Notes under the pieces: model-generated | Database searches by the model: none | Seen by the model: only the letters and a program-made list of their open reading frames with translations | What the model was told of the DNA's origin: nothing | Program-made: the position numbers and the translations under genes | Shown here: in pieces, positions 52,753-62,854 of the stretch | Layout: each line of letters starts with the position of its first letter | Numbering within the stretch: the first letter of the stretch is position 1 | NCBI GenBank assembly: GCA_017354895.1 | Contig: CP071496.1 | Span: 1,922,001-1,986,000 of the forward strand | Direction: 5' to 3' | Origin: Podospora comata | Taxonomy: Eukaryota; Ascomycota; Sordariomycetes; Sordariales; Podosporaceae | Length of the DNA stretch: 64,000 nucleotides

Positions 52753-54471
52753 TCATACAACCTTCTCGAACCGGAGATACAACTGCTCGTTTGCAGGACG
52801 TGAGGTGTACCCATCTGACTGATTCGCTACACCCTCATCATCCACAATGTGGCTGGTGTAGTTGGAGTAGATGGCCGCGATCATGAGTTTCATCTCTGTT
52901 GAAGACGTCAGACAGGCAGAGATGCCATCAAAAGCATGAGCACAACTCACCATTCATTGCAAAGTTGGACCCAATACACATCCTACCGCCTGAGCCGAAA
53001 GCCCAGAATTGCCTGTTCCGCAGTTTCCTTTCGTCTTCTGTTCCCGTCCCCGGCAGCCACCGAGTGTGGTCCCATTTCTCAGCATCTGGAAAGACTGCCT
53101 CGTCACGATGGAGAGTATAGGCCAAAGCTGCCACCCTCACGCCACCCGGTACATGGTACGAGCCTAGACGACAGCCCGCCTCAGGAGTTTGACGTGGCTG
53201 TGGCCCAGGGATTGGCGCGTGAAGGCGTAGTGTTTCTGTCAGTACGGCGTGAAGTAGAGGGAGATTGTCCAACTTTTTGGGATCCGGCATATCAATCGTT
53301 CCATCTGGGCGCTGTCGCAGGTTTGGTGTCATGCCCAGAAGTTCAGTTCTCAGCTTCTCTTGCAGTTCCAATGATTGTGATAACCTCCAGGTTAGATATG
53401 TAAGGGCCAAGCCAGCCGTTTCCTGGCCTGCCAGCACATGGTCGAAAAGCTCTGATGCAACTGACAGCCGGAAGTTGGACACAGCCGGATACAGGAGCGA
53501 GTCCTTGCCCTTCGTAGTTTCATCTTTCCGAAGCCCACCAACTAGACTTTTCCATACTACAGGCTCATCCCTTGGGTCAGTGTTAGTTGTGTCGGGAGAG
53601 GCGGATATCTGATCACAGAGCCGTAGACACCAGTCGCCAAGCTCCTTATTGGCTGCATCCACCCACTTGGGGCAAAAGGGAATGCCAATCTTGCGGCAGA
53701 ATCTGGTGAACTGTGGCATCTCTTGATCGTAATATCCATAACCCTGGCGGGCCCTGTACAGCTCGAGAAAGTGCTCTCTGTAGGCCTTGTCGCCTAGAAA
53801 GTCGGTTCCATTCCTCAGCCCAAAGAGGTAGCCGGCGATAAAATCCATCGTTGCCGCCATAAACACCGAATAGATATCGATGCCATGGGGAAGCTGGGTA
53901 TCTTTGGCGGACCGTTCAAGAATCGGCAACATCCTCTCGGAAAGAATGGCGTGCCCTTGGGCTGAAGCCGCCGGACTCGACTGCATGTATGACTTGGAGT
54001 AGACATGGGATATCAACCGCTTCCGTGCCGAGTGCTCGGCAGAAGGTCTTGCCGAAAACATGCAGACAGCGCTTTAGAAAGTGTGTAAGCACAAGTAGAA
54101 AGCAAGACGATTGATTGCTGTCTGTGCGTGCCATACCCATAGTTGTCAAAAACAGAATACCACGAAGTCTTCTCAAATCCACCCTGGTAAACAGTGCGGA
54201 CACAGTCCACGTCATCGATGCTCAGTTCGCTGGGCCCAACTCGGACTATGGGACCGTGACGGCGGTGGGCGGCAAAGAGTGTTCTATTTTCTCGATGGGT
54301 GAATCGAATCCGCAGGATCCAGAGGCGGGAAAACGGGACGGACCAGTGAGCGTTGGGAATGCGCGCAAGAGGGGAGAACAATGCAGGCCAAAAGATGAAA
54401 CGGTATGTCAGAAAAGCGAACAAGGCGGCTGCGGCGCAACTCAGCCCTGTGAAGCCACCAGCCATCTTCAT
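52753..54471 (-). CDS. Cytochrome P450 monooxygenase (532 aa)
   Basis: A membrane-bound heme-thiolate monooxygenase using electrons from NADPH-P450 reductase. Three exons: 54137-54471, 52951-54071 and 52753-52895, with in-frame introns of 65 and 55 bp. An N-terminal anchor (LSCAAAALFAFLTYRFIFW) places it at the ER. The I-helix reads LAGQETAGLALTYLTW, the K-helix ExxR is ETLRLH, and the heme loop is FWAFGSGGRMCIGSNFAMNE, giving FxxGxRxCxG with the Cys ligand; an intron splits the NE pair just after it. The I-helix has AGQET rather than AGxDT. A Met at 54471 or 54465 may start. The CYP family and substrate cannot be assigned by eye. No secondary-metabolism backbone gene is nearby. Divergent from the F-box gene. 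Confidence 0.9.
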
Positions 54472-54871
54472 AGGCTTCCAAAACGTCTCTGACTCTTTTC
54501 CCTTTTGATGCGGGCTCGCTTTCAACGTGCATGAAAGATTGATGACTGCAGACAGGTTGGGAGTCAATTGGCCTTGGCCGGGTAATCTGGCTGCCCGATT
54601 GAGACTCGCGCTGATGTCTTATTGGTCAAAATCTTTACGCTAGTCCGTTTGTGGCTAGTTCAACAGTTGAGTCACGGCATTGATAGATGACCCTCGGAAT
54701 CCACTTCAGAAGTTCCATCCAGTGTTGTGTCATTGGTTCCTGTCAACCAAGTCAAAAGCAAGCAGCAGACGGTTGATATTCAACATCAACGTCTCTTCAT
54801 CTTCATACAACCTTTGCTTTACAAACAGCAAACTGCGTATATTTCATTGGACGCTCTTAGTTTCAGAAGCA
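54472..54871. other. Divergent promoter between the P450 and F-box genes
   Basis: 400 bp carrying both promoters. Upstream of the F-box ATG is a C/A/T-rich leader. No further gene is seen. Confidence 0.5.
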
Positions 54872-56817
54872 ATGGGGTCCTCGGTGCCCAGAAGCTTCAT
54901 CGACCTTCCGCTGGAAATCCAGTTCCTGGTTTTCGCCAACTTTGACTGTGCACGCGACCTTCGAGCGCTTGCCTTGACTTGCAAGAAGCTGCATAGCGCT
55001 GTCAACAACGATGGATGGCGACGTTTCGTGGAACGCAGTTTTCCCTCTCTGTCTATTCCCATTCCAAACGGAAATCGCCACACCTGGGAACAACTTGCCG
55101 AATCACTCACCTGGCAAAGTCGATGCTGGGACCGGCGAGCTCTGCAATTCCAAGTTCTACTACACTCACCACACGGCGATGAGGTGAGACGGCACCGAGG
55201 GAATTCGAGGGGGAGAGGTCTATTCCACTCTGTTGTTGATGCTCATTTCGACCCAGCCACCCATGAAGAGCTCGTTGTATGGGGTGCCGGAGAAGACATC
55301 GTTGGCCGGTATAGGGAGCGCCAGGGACCGGACAAGCCGTCCAAGTCTTCGTGGCACAGCGTTAATGGCAAGGAACTGGGCTTCAGAGCGGCTTACGATG
55401 ATGTCAACTCGGTAAAGATCGTCAACCACCACACCGGACGAGCTGTTGTCACTGGAAGGCACAATGGAACGCTGTCGCTCATATCAGCGGAACCGGATCG
55501 CTTTGGCCAGCTCATCTCGGAGTTCAAGTTCGGTCCTCCAGAAACATCTGAAACAAACAACGGCTCAGAACCGGAAAATCTCAGTTCTTTGGATGTTCTC
55601 CAACACGGCTCCAGCACAAGAATAGCGGCTGCCACGAGGAATGGCCTGGCCGTATTCGACCTTCCTGCGGACGCCACAACCGAACTAGAGCCATCTGCTA
55701 CATTTGATCTCAAAACAGAGATATTCTCCCTGAACACCTCGAGACTCAGTCGTGCCAAATGGATGGAACAGGGCGAAACCGTTGCACTGGCTTTGAGTGG
55801 CTCTCCCGATCCTCTCCGTTACCTCTCCCTGACACCAACGGGCATCACTCATCACACAGCTGCCAAGAATGCATCAATCGCGGCTCAGTTTGAGCTCAAG
55901 GACAATGGAAATATCTGTCCCAATTCTCTAGAACCTGTTTGTCGGACTGGAGGCTCCAGAACCAGTCTACTTCTCAGCGCGTGGCGAGATGGGACTATCA
56001 GGTGCGTCAACCTGACAGCTTCCGAACCGCGTCTAGCCATGGTACTAACACCGTCTGTAGGTTACAAGACTTACGTACACCATCACCGTTTGACGCTGTC
56101 TATCAAGACAATGTTGATCCATGGGTTGATGCTGAGGCCCTCATGACATACGGCACAGAGCGCTTCGTTGCCGGAGGCGGGGATGGCCTCACCGTCAAGA
56201 TATTCGACTTTCGCTGGGAACGACCCTACCATCACACCTCAGGTCTTCCGTGTCTGAACTCATCGCCATTCCCAGGACCCTCGCAAGCGTTCTTGAAAAA
56301 TCCTACAAAGTCAAATCTCGGCAATGAAAGGTGCAAGCAAGGACGAGCGTGCCAGTATCACGAGCTCTCAAAACACATCTACTATCGACCGAACGCCAAG
56401 TTTTACCTTTCCAGGTCGCTGATCAATAGCAGCGCCAGCATCTGGTCGCTTGCCCGAGGGTCAGACATCTCGCCCAACTTTTACATTGGCATTTCGGGCG
56501 GAGTTATCGAAGCCAACCTGGAGCCGTGTCCAAACAACTACCCACCGGACCGGCCCACTACCGACCCTAATTTTGGATTCCCAGACTGGAGAGGACGTGC
56601 GGCAGATGGCAGCGGGTACATGAGCAGACAGGTCTCGCCGGCTCTTATGGAGATTGGGGACGGTTATGCATACAAGCACAACGACAGACCGATACTGCTT
56701 CCCAGGCTGCAGGACTGTGGTGGTCCTCCGAGCTGGTCTGGCCCGATACTGAAGCTCTCCAAGTATCACCGACTCGATATGAACTATCAGTCAAGGGGGG
56801 ACTTTGTGTGGGGTTGA
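54872..56817 (+). CDS. F-box protein with WD-like repeats (628 aa)
   Basis: F-box proteins recruit substrates to SCF ubiquitin ligases. Two exons, 54872-56001 and 56061-56817, with a 59-bp intron at DGTIR|LQDLRT. The F-box lies at residues 5-60 (FIDLPLEIQFLVFANFDCA, LRALALTCKKLHSAVNND, WRRFVER). The rest reads as weak beta-propeller blades: HFDPATHEELVVWGAGEDI, GRAVVTGRHNGTLSLIS, LLLSAWRDGTIRLQDL and FVAGGGDGLTVKIFDFRW, spaced about 60-100 residues. Family known: F-box plus propeller proteins bind phosphorylated targets; the partner here is unknown. The ATG at 54872 follows an A/C-rich leader. Confidence 0.8.
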
Positions 56818-58062
56818 CCATACATCAGGGATAGAAAACTGGACATATCACGGGACCATTCCCCTGAAGCATTCCAAAGCAGCCAACATCCCAACATTTC
56901 GTGTTTCCATGCCAGGAACAGCATGCTGAGAAGCCTCTGTTCCCCAGCTGACCAGGTCAGATGAACAGTGGTTGAACCTGGAGAAAACGGCCGGGATGGT
57001 GCGGCTTAGCTAACAACTGGGGAAATGGGGTGACCCGATTGGTTGGCTACGTCAAAGCTGGGCTGAAAAAGGCCAAGACAAATGCCGAGACTTCTCTGGG
57101 ATTGCCGGATCTGAACGGATGGGTGGGTCGCGCTCGGGACGAGGGACGGACGTGCATGCACTTGCGACCCGGGAAATCATCTTGTCGGGAATACATCAGA
57201 CATTTGGAGTATCGTTTATTTGGGATGTTATCTTTTTGGAGATGTAGACAGTATGTACATACAGAGTTGGGACCACAGCATCGAACCAATCTGAGACAGG
57301 TCTGCAAGGGGAGAATTGGGGGAAAAGGCGTGGTTTGGGGGGTTTACAAAGAGCGAAGAAGCCCAGGCTTGAAATGATCAAATGTGATGTCAGACATTAC
57401 CCCTCCATAGCCGTGCTTCTGCCGACGGCGGCCGGTCGAGGGGCACGGCCCCGTACAAACGTGACAAACCTCCTGCAGATGAGTTCAACAAGGTACAAAC
57501 TCACACACATACACACACACACACACACCCCCGGGGGTGGTGATCGCTGGGTGGACGGATGGATAAGGAAGGGCGGAATTAACGTGGGATAATACGTTTC
57601 GTTAGACACACAATCACAGATACCGGTGCCTTGTGCCGTCGGGTCGGGTGTTTTTGGCTCCAAGGGGGGCGGGGGGGAGTGTGTCTTTTGCTGGCCTGGG
57701 GGCGCGGTCGAGGAAAATAGATAAGTTGGCTGTTCTGGCCGTTTCAAACTTTCATTGTTGTTCTGTTCTTTTTCTTCTCCCCGTTATACCTGGTTGTTCC
57801 ACTCATACTCGAATCCACTTCGTCATATCTTGTTTGACGACATCATCACCAACAAGAGCCCTTGATACCCACCTTGCTTGCTTGTGTGTGTATAAGTCAA
57901 GCTTCGGTTTCCATTCACCCGATTGGTTTGACGGCGTCATAAAGTAGATCCCGCTTTGACTTATACACTACTTCAAGGTCTACCACCACCAACATCATCA
58001 TCACAAACTTCACATAGCTGTTTTCTTCTCACAAACAGCAAAACATAACAACTACCGTCAAG
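56818..58062. other. Intergenic, FBP1 promoter and leader
   Basis: 1.2 kb with an AC microsatellite at about 57502-57530, GC-rich CreA-type sites near 57670-57700 and a CA/CT-rich leader before the FBP1 ATG. No supportable gene. Confidence 0.5.
57669..57701 (+). promoter_or_regulatory. Candidate carbon-repressor (CreA/CRE1) sites upstream of FBP1
   Basis: GCGGGG (57669-57674) and CTGGGG (57696-57701) both fit the fungal carbon catabolite repressor consensus SYGGRG and lie 22 bp apart, about 360-395 bp before the FBP1 ATG. Paired sites are the usual functional arrangement, and FBP1 is glucose-repressed in fungi. The motif is short, so chance occurrence is likely enough to keep confidence low. 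Confidence 0.3.
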
Positions 58063-59230
58063 ATGGTTTCAGCATACACCAGCAACGGCTCCGAGGGCGA
58101 GACGGAGAAGATCAACACCAACATTGTGACGCTCACCCGGTTCTTGACTGAAGAGCAAGTCAAGCACAAGGAGGCCACCGGTGACTTTACGTACGTTTCT
58201 TCTTACCAATTCCCTCCCCCCATATTCATTCACCTCTAACAATCTCATTTCTTCAGGCTCCTCTGCCACGCCCTTCAATTCTCCTTCAAGTCCATCGCCT
58301 ACTACATCCGCCGCGCCACCCTCGTCAACCTTACCGGCCTCGCCGGCAGCTCCAACACGACAGGCGACGACCAAAAAAAGCTCGACGTCATCTCCAACGA
58401 CCTCTTCATCGAGGCCATGCGCTCGTCGGGTAAATGCGCCTTGCTAGTGTCGGAAGAAGAGGAGGAAGTAATCTACTTCAAAGACGCCAAAGACGCGCGC
58501 TACGCCGTAGCCTGCGATCCAATCGACGGCTCCTCCAACCTCGACGCTGGTGTCTCCGTCGGGACAATCTTTGCGATTCACAAGCTGGCTGAGGGGTCGA
58601 CGGGAACAAAAGAAGACATCCTCAAGCCCGGGACGGAGCTTGTCGCGGCGGGGTTCACCATGTACGGTGCGTCCGCCCAGCTGGTGATTACGATGAAGGG
58701 GGGGAGCGTGAACGGGTTTACGCTGGATAACGGGGTGGGAGAGTTCATCCTGACGCATCCGGACATGAGGCTGCCGAAGAAGAGGAGTATTTACAGTGTG
58801 AATGAGGGGAATAGTTTGTATTGGGAGGATAATGTGAAGGAGTATTTTAATAGTCTGAAGGAGGCGAAGGAGGAGGGGGGGAAGCCGTATAGCGCCAGGT
58901 ATATCGGGAGCATGGTGGCGGATGCGTACAGGACGTTGCTTTATGGGGGGGTGTTTGCCTACCCGGCGGACAAGAAGAGTCCGAAGGGGAAGTTGAGGAT
59001 TTTGTATGAGTGTGCGCCGATGGCGATGGTTTTTGAGAACGGTGAGTTTGACACATGGATCTATGGGCAAGGGAGATATGATGCTGACAGTGATTATAGC
59101 TGGTGGACAGGCGGTTGACAGCCAGATGAGGAGATTGATGGAGGTGGTGCCGGAGCATATTCACGACAAGAGTGGAATTTTCATGGGCAGCTGGGATGAG
59201 ATTGAGAAGGTCAAGTCCTTCCACAAGTGA
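58063..59230 (+). CDS. fbp1: Fructose-1,6-bisphosphatase (347 aa)
   Basis: Key gluconeogenic enzyme, hydrolysing fructose 1,6-bisphosphate to fructose 6-phosphate in the cytosol. Three exons: 58063-58190, 58257-59041 and 59100-59230, with introns of 66 and 58 bp, both in frame. Active-site and metal motifs are present: CDPIDGSSNLD (near residue 117), VSEEEEE (metal-binding acids), SARYIGSMVADAYRTLLYGG and the substrate loop, then CAPMAMVFENAGGQAVD. The length is normal for fungi. The N-terminus (MVSAYTSNGSEGETEK) holds serines near the start, as in yeast FBP1 where an N-terminal Ser is phosphorylated, though the site is not certain here. Candidate carbon-repressor sites lie upstream. Followed 1.2 kb downstream by the thiolase gene, also used in growth on non-sugar carbon. 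Confidence 0.95.
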
Positions 59231-60398
59231 GGGGTATGACAAGAACATCATGACATGATTGAAGCGATGGAAGTCAAGTTTGGGTATTTCTTTTTTTTCC
59301 TTTCTCATTTTACTACACATGCATTCTCCACGAGGTGTTTTTTTTTTTTTTTTTTTTTTGGTAATCTTTCAATGAATGAATTCGATATCATGAGAATGTT
59401 CCTTGGTGTTTGATGTGTAATGTCTCGTGCTCTTCTGAGAACATGGAATCGGACTCGACACCGGCCCCCGCGGTGAAACCGTTCTGCAACAAGTGGTGTG
59501 TGTGTATGCAGGTACTATTTGACCATCAGAGTCAATCGCTTGAACCTAAAGCAAAACAACTTCCTGACCGTTATTTGTCGATGTTGAGGCTGTCTCCCTC
59601 ACCACGAAATAGTTGACACACAAAAAGTATGTTCACATGCCTTAACGAATAGTTTATAGGCCTATGGACTATCCTGTAGGGGCATGTTAACCTACTTTAA
59701 GTATCCTCAATTATCTTGTGGCAGGGGTGGCTGTTTATGGTGCCTGAGTAAGTCCGGTTTTGGAGTTGCAGCGGGCATGGGCGATCGACAAGACCTTAGC
59801 AGAGAGAGGGTTTGAGGGATATCTCACATGCCAATTGGGCTATTTTTGTTTCTTCCCCAGAGTTTCTTACTACCCCGTAATTATGGAATCCATGGAGATT
59901 CTTTTTTTGAAGAGACAAAACCAGAAAAAGTCGGGGAACCGGGGATTGCCCAGGCGGCGGAAAACATCTTGCATGTGAAAGGAGCTGGATGCATCAGAGG
60001 AAAACGCACCCCGGGTCGCACTAGGCCGCATTTGGCTATGCCTCGGCCTTTTTCTGACATCACCTGGACCCGCGGCTGGCCACGGAGCACACGGCAGCGA
60101 AACCTCGCCTCACGCGGGCGCCGTGGGTGGACAGTTTCGCTGTGGAATGCGCTTTTCGACCTTGGCTGTTGTGTTCAGCGAGGGAAACAACCGCTACTCC
60201 GAGGTATCTTTTTGAATTATAACCATCTCCAACCCCCGCCCCCGTCCATCCGTTTCTCTGTTTGTCGTGCCACTACCTTTTAAAAACTATCCTTCCCTTC
60301 TCTTTGTTGTGTCCTACAACTTCTGACCCTGTATAACTCCTTGTTCCACCACTTTTTCCAAGTCCCTTGGCTCGTTACAAGATCCACAAACCGCAACA
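59231..60398. other. Intergenic, FBP1 3' region and thiolase promoter
   Basis: Contains a long poly(T) at about 59338-59360, a TA-richer patch at 59630-59700, and CCTCGG motifs in the thiolase promoter. No gene is supported. Confidence 0.5.
60041..60204. promoter_or_regulatory. CCTCGG fatty-acid-response motifs upstream of thiolase
   Basis: CCTCGG at 60041-60046 (plus) and its complement CCGAGG at 60199-60204, about 355 and 195 bp before the ATG. CCTCGG is the element bound by the fatty-acid-induced factors FarA/FarB in Aspergillus and enriched before beta-oxidation genes. A six-base motif on either strand is expected roughly once in 2 kb, so two in this promoter is suggestive, not proof. 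Confidence 0.4.
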
Positions 60399-61774
60399 AT
60401 GGGTGGTGAGTAGACTTCTTACCGATGACCGGCGCGTGACGGCTGACATTCCGCGGTGAAGCTCTCGACAGACTTTCTCAGCTGGGCAACCAGATCTCCG
60501 GCGGCGCCTCCGCAGGCGGCAAGGCCAAGCTCCTGGAGAAGAACCCTGATGATGTGAGTTTGACCTGGACACATGACAACCGCGGCGCATAACTGACATG
60601 CCTTGTTCAACAGATCGTCGTTACCGCTGCCCTCCGGACGGCCATCACAAGAGGTGGAAAGGGTAGCTTCAAGGACACAGCCGCCGCCGACCTGATGGCT
60701 GGTGCCCTCAAGTCCATCATCGAGCGCTCCAAGATCAACCCCGCCCTGGTCGAGGATATCGTTGTCGGCACCGTCCTCGCCCCCGGTGGTGGCGCCACCG
60801 AGATGCGCGCTGCCGCTCTCGTTGCCGGCTTCCCCGACTCCACCGCCGTCCACACCCTCAACCGCCAGTGCTCTTCCGGTCTCCAGGCCTGCGTTGACAT
60901 TGCCAACGCCATCCGCTCCGGCCAGATCGAGGTCGGCATCGGCGCCGGTGTCGAGTCCATGTCCACTCAGTATGGCCCCGGCGCCGTGACCGAGTTCTCC
61001 GAGCTCCTCGAGAGCCACCCCGAGGCTGCCAACTGCAAGGTCCCCATGGGTGTCCTCTCTGAGCAGATGGCCAAGGCCAAGGGCGTCACCCGTGCCGTCC
61101 AGGATCAGTTCGCTGCCGCCTCCTTCCAGAAGGCCGTCAAGGCCCAGAAGGCTGGTCTCTTCAAGGAGGAGATCGCTCCCCTCAAGGTCAAGTACGAGGA
61201 CCCCAAGTCCGGCGAGACCAAGGAGATTGTCGTCGACAAGGACGATGGCATCCGTGAGGGTGTCACCGTCGAGTCCCTCGGCAAGATCCGTGCTGCCTTC
61301 GCCAAGGACGGCAGCATCCACGCCGGCAACGCCTCCCAGGTTTCCGACGGTGCCGCCGCTGTTCTCCTCATGAAGCGCTCCACCGCCGAGAAGCTCGGCC
61401 AGACCATCCTGGGCAAGTACGTCAACGCTTCCATCGTTGGTGTGCCCCCTCTTCTCATGGGTCTCGGCCCCTGGAAGGCCATCCCCAAGGTGTTCGAGCT
61501 CACTGGCATCACCAAGGAGGACGTTGACATCTTTGAGATCAACGAGGCTTTCGCCTCTCAGTGCCTCTTCTGCGCCAACGAGCTTGGCATCCCTGCTGAG
61601 AAGATCAACCCCAAGGGTGGTGCCATTGCTTTCGGCCACCCTCTCGGCTGCACCGGTGCCAGACAGGTGTCCACCCTCCTCTATGAGCTCAAGAGGACAA
61701 ACCAGAAGATTGGTGTCACTTCCATGTGCATTGGTACTGGTATGGGTATGGCTGCTGTCTGGGTTGCCGAGTAA
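60399..61774 (+). CDS. Peroxisomal 3-ketoacyl-CoA thiolase (419 aa)
   Basis: Cleaves 3-ketoacyl-CoA to acetyl-CoA in the last step of beta-oxidation. Three exons: 60399-60405 (only 7 nt), 60462-60553 and 60614-61774, with introns of 56 and 60 bp. The tiny first exon gives ATGGGTG, so the start codon is separated from the rest. The N-terminus MGALDRLSQLGNQI carries a PTS2-like peroxisome signal (R6-L7-x5-Q13-I14; the last position is usually Leu/Ala). Catalytic residues are in NRQCSSGLQA (Cys), INEAFASQ, GGAIAFGHPLGCTGARQ (His) and SMCIGTGMG (Cys). The length matches fungal POT1-type enzymes. Almost every codon ends in C or G, the signature of a strongly expressed gene. CCTCGG motifs lie in its promoter. 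Confidence 0.95.
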
Positions 61775-62854
61775 GTGGAAGAAGGAAAGGATTGAACAAA
61801 AATCATCATTCATTTCTGGTTTGGCAAGCGAAATCATTTTGGGCATTTTTCATGATATTTTTTTCCTTTTTGTATTACTCGATTAATGAGAGGAGGCCGA
61901 CGTGTCGTCACGTTCGTCTGGCTGTGTAACTCTAGAGGGCAATTTCAAAGGAACAGGGAACAGAGTTGGTTATACCTTAGGTAGCTACAGTATGGGAGGG
62001 GCAAGAGTTCAACTGTGTGCTTGGACAAATACACACAGTTACAAGGCATTATCTTTTGGAGCGTTGTTTTTTCTGCATGTGAATTTATCAGGAGCAAGTT
62101 CATTGGCCTCGCGAAGTCGAGAAGTAACTGACGAATGGTGGATAATTACTGTGTGGGGTAGGAGACGTAGTGGGGATGGCTTCAAAGCTGGCCAATCAGA
62201 AACCTTGTATTGTTCTGGGTGCCGTCACCGCTCTGGGGGATGTGAGTCCTCTTTCTCAATTGGAATTACTAGAAGGCCAGCTCAGTCGCTTTCGGACCTT
62301 TTCGTGAAGTTCAACATCTCCATTTGTCTAGTATTTTTCAACCTTGACATTTCTGCAGCATTCACGGAAAACCCATCAAATCCTCGGCATCGATTTCTAT
62401 CCCGGTACCCTCCGGTTCTCAAAGCTTCCCGGTCCTGCGGTTCACGGTGCAAGGGATAGGATTCTCGGCGTTCGATTGGTTACATGCCCCGATATTCACG
62501 ATTCGATATTCGAGACAAATCCGATTGCGGTTTGTGCGAGCCCTGCAAGTTTCGAAACCCCGCATACTCCCCCGTTACTCGTACTCCGGTGCTCTATGAC
62601 GAATTGAAGGTTGGAGGGGGAGAAATATACATTGGCACTACGCCGTTACCGGCTTTGTTGACCACACACAGGCTTTAGAGCCAGCAAGGCTGTGAACGGC
62701 CTAGGGAAGAAGGTGTTGTTCACAGTGCGTCTTTTCAGAACCGGACAGGTTTCTTTGAAGTGCCCCGCGGCAGGTGGTGCAGGAAACTGTCTCGGAAGGA
62801 CAGGAAAAAAAAGGGGACGTTAGGTCAAAATAGGGCACAGCAAAAGGGCCTGTC
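61775..62854. other. Intergenic, thiolase 3' region and next promoter
   Basis: Frames here (for example 61902-62459) lack ATG starts or domains. Nothing else is recognised. Confidence 0.5.

Noticed and set aside
61902-62459. 185-codon plus frame after the thiolase
   Set aside because: Starts with GTG, has no domain and lies in a 3' region/promoter.
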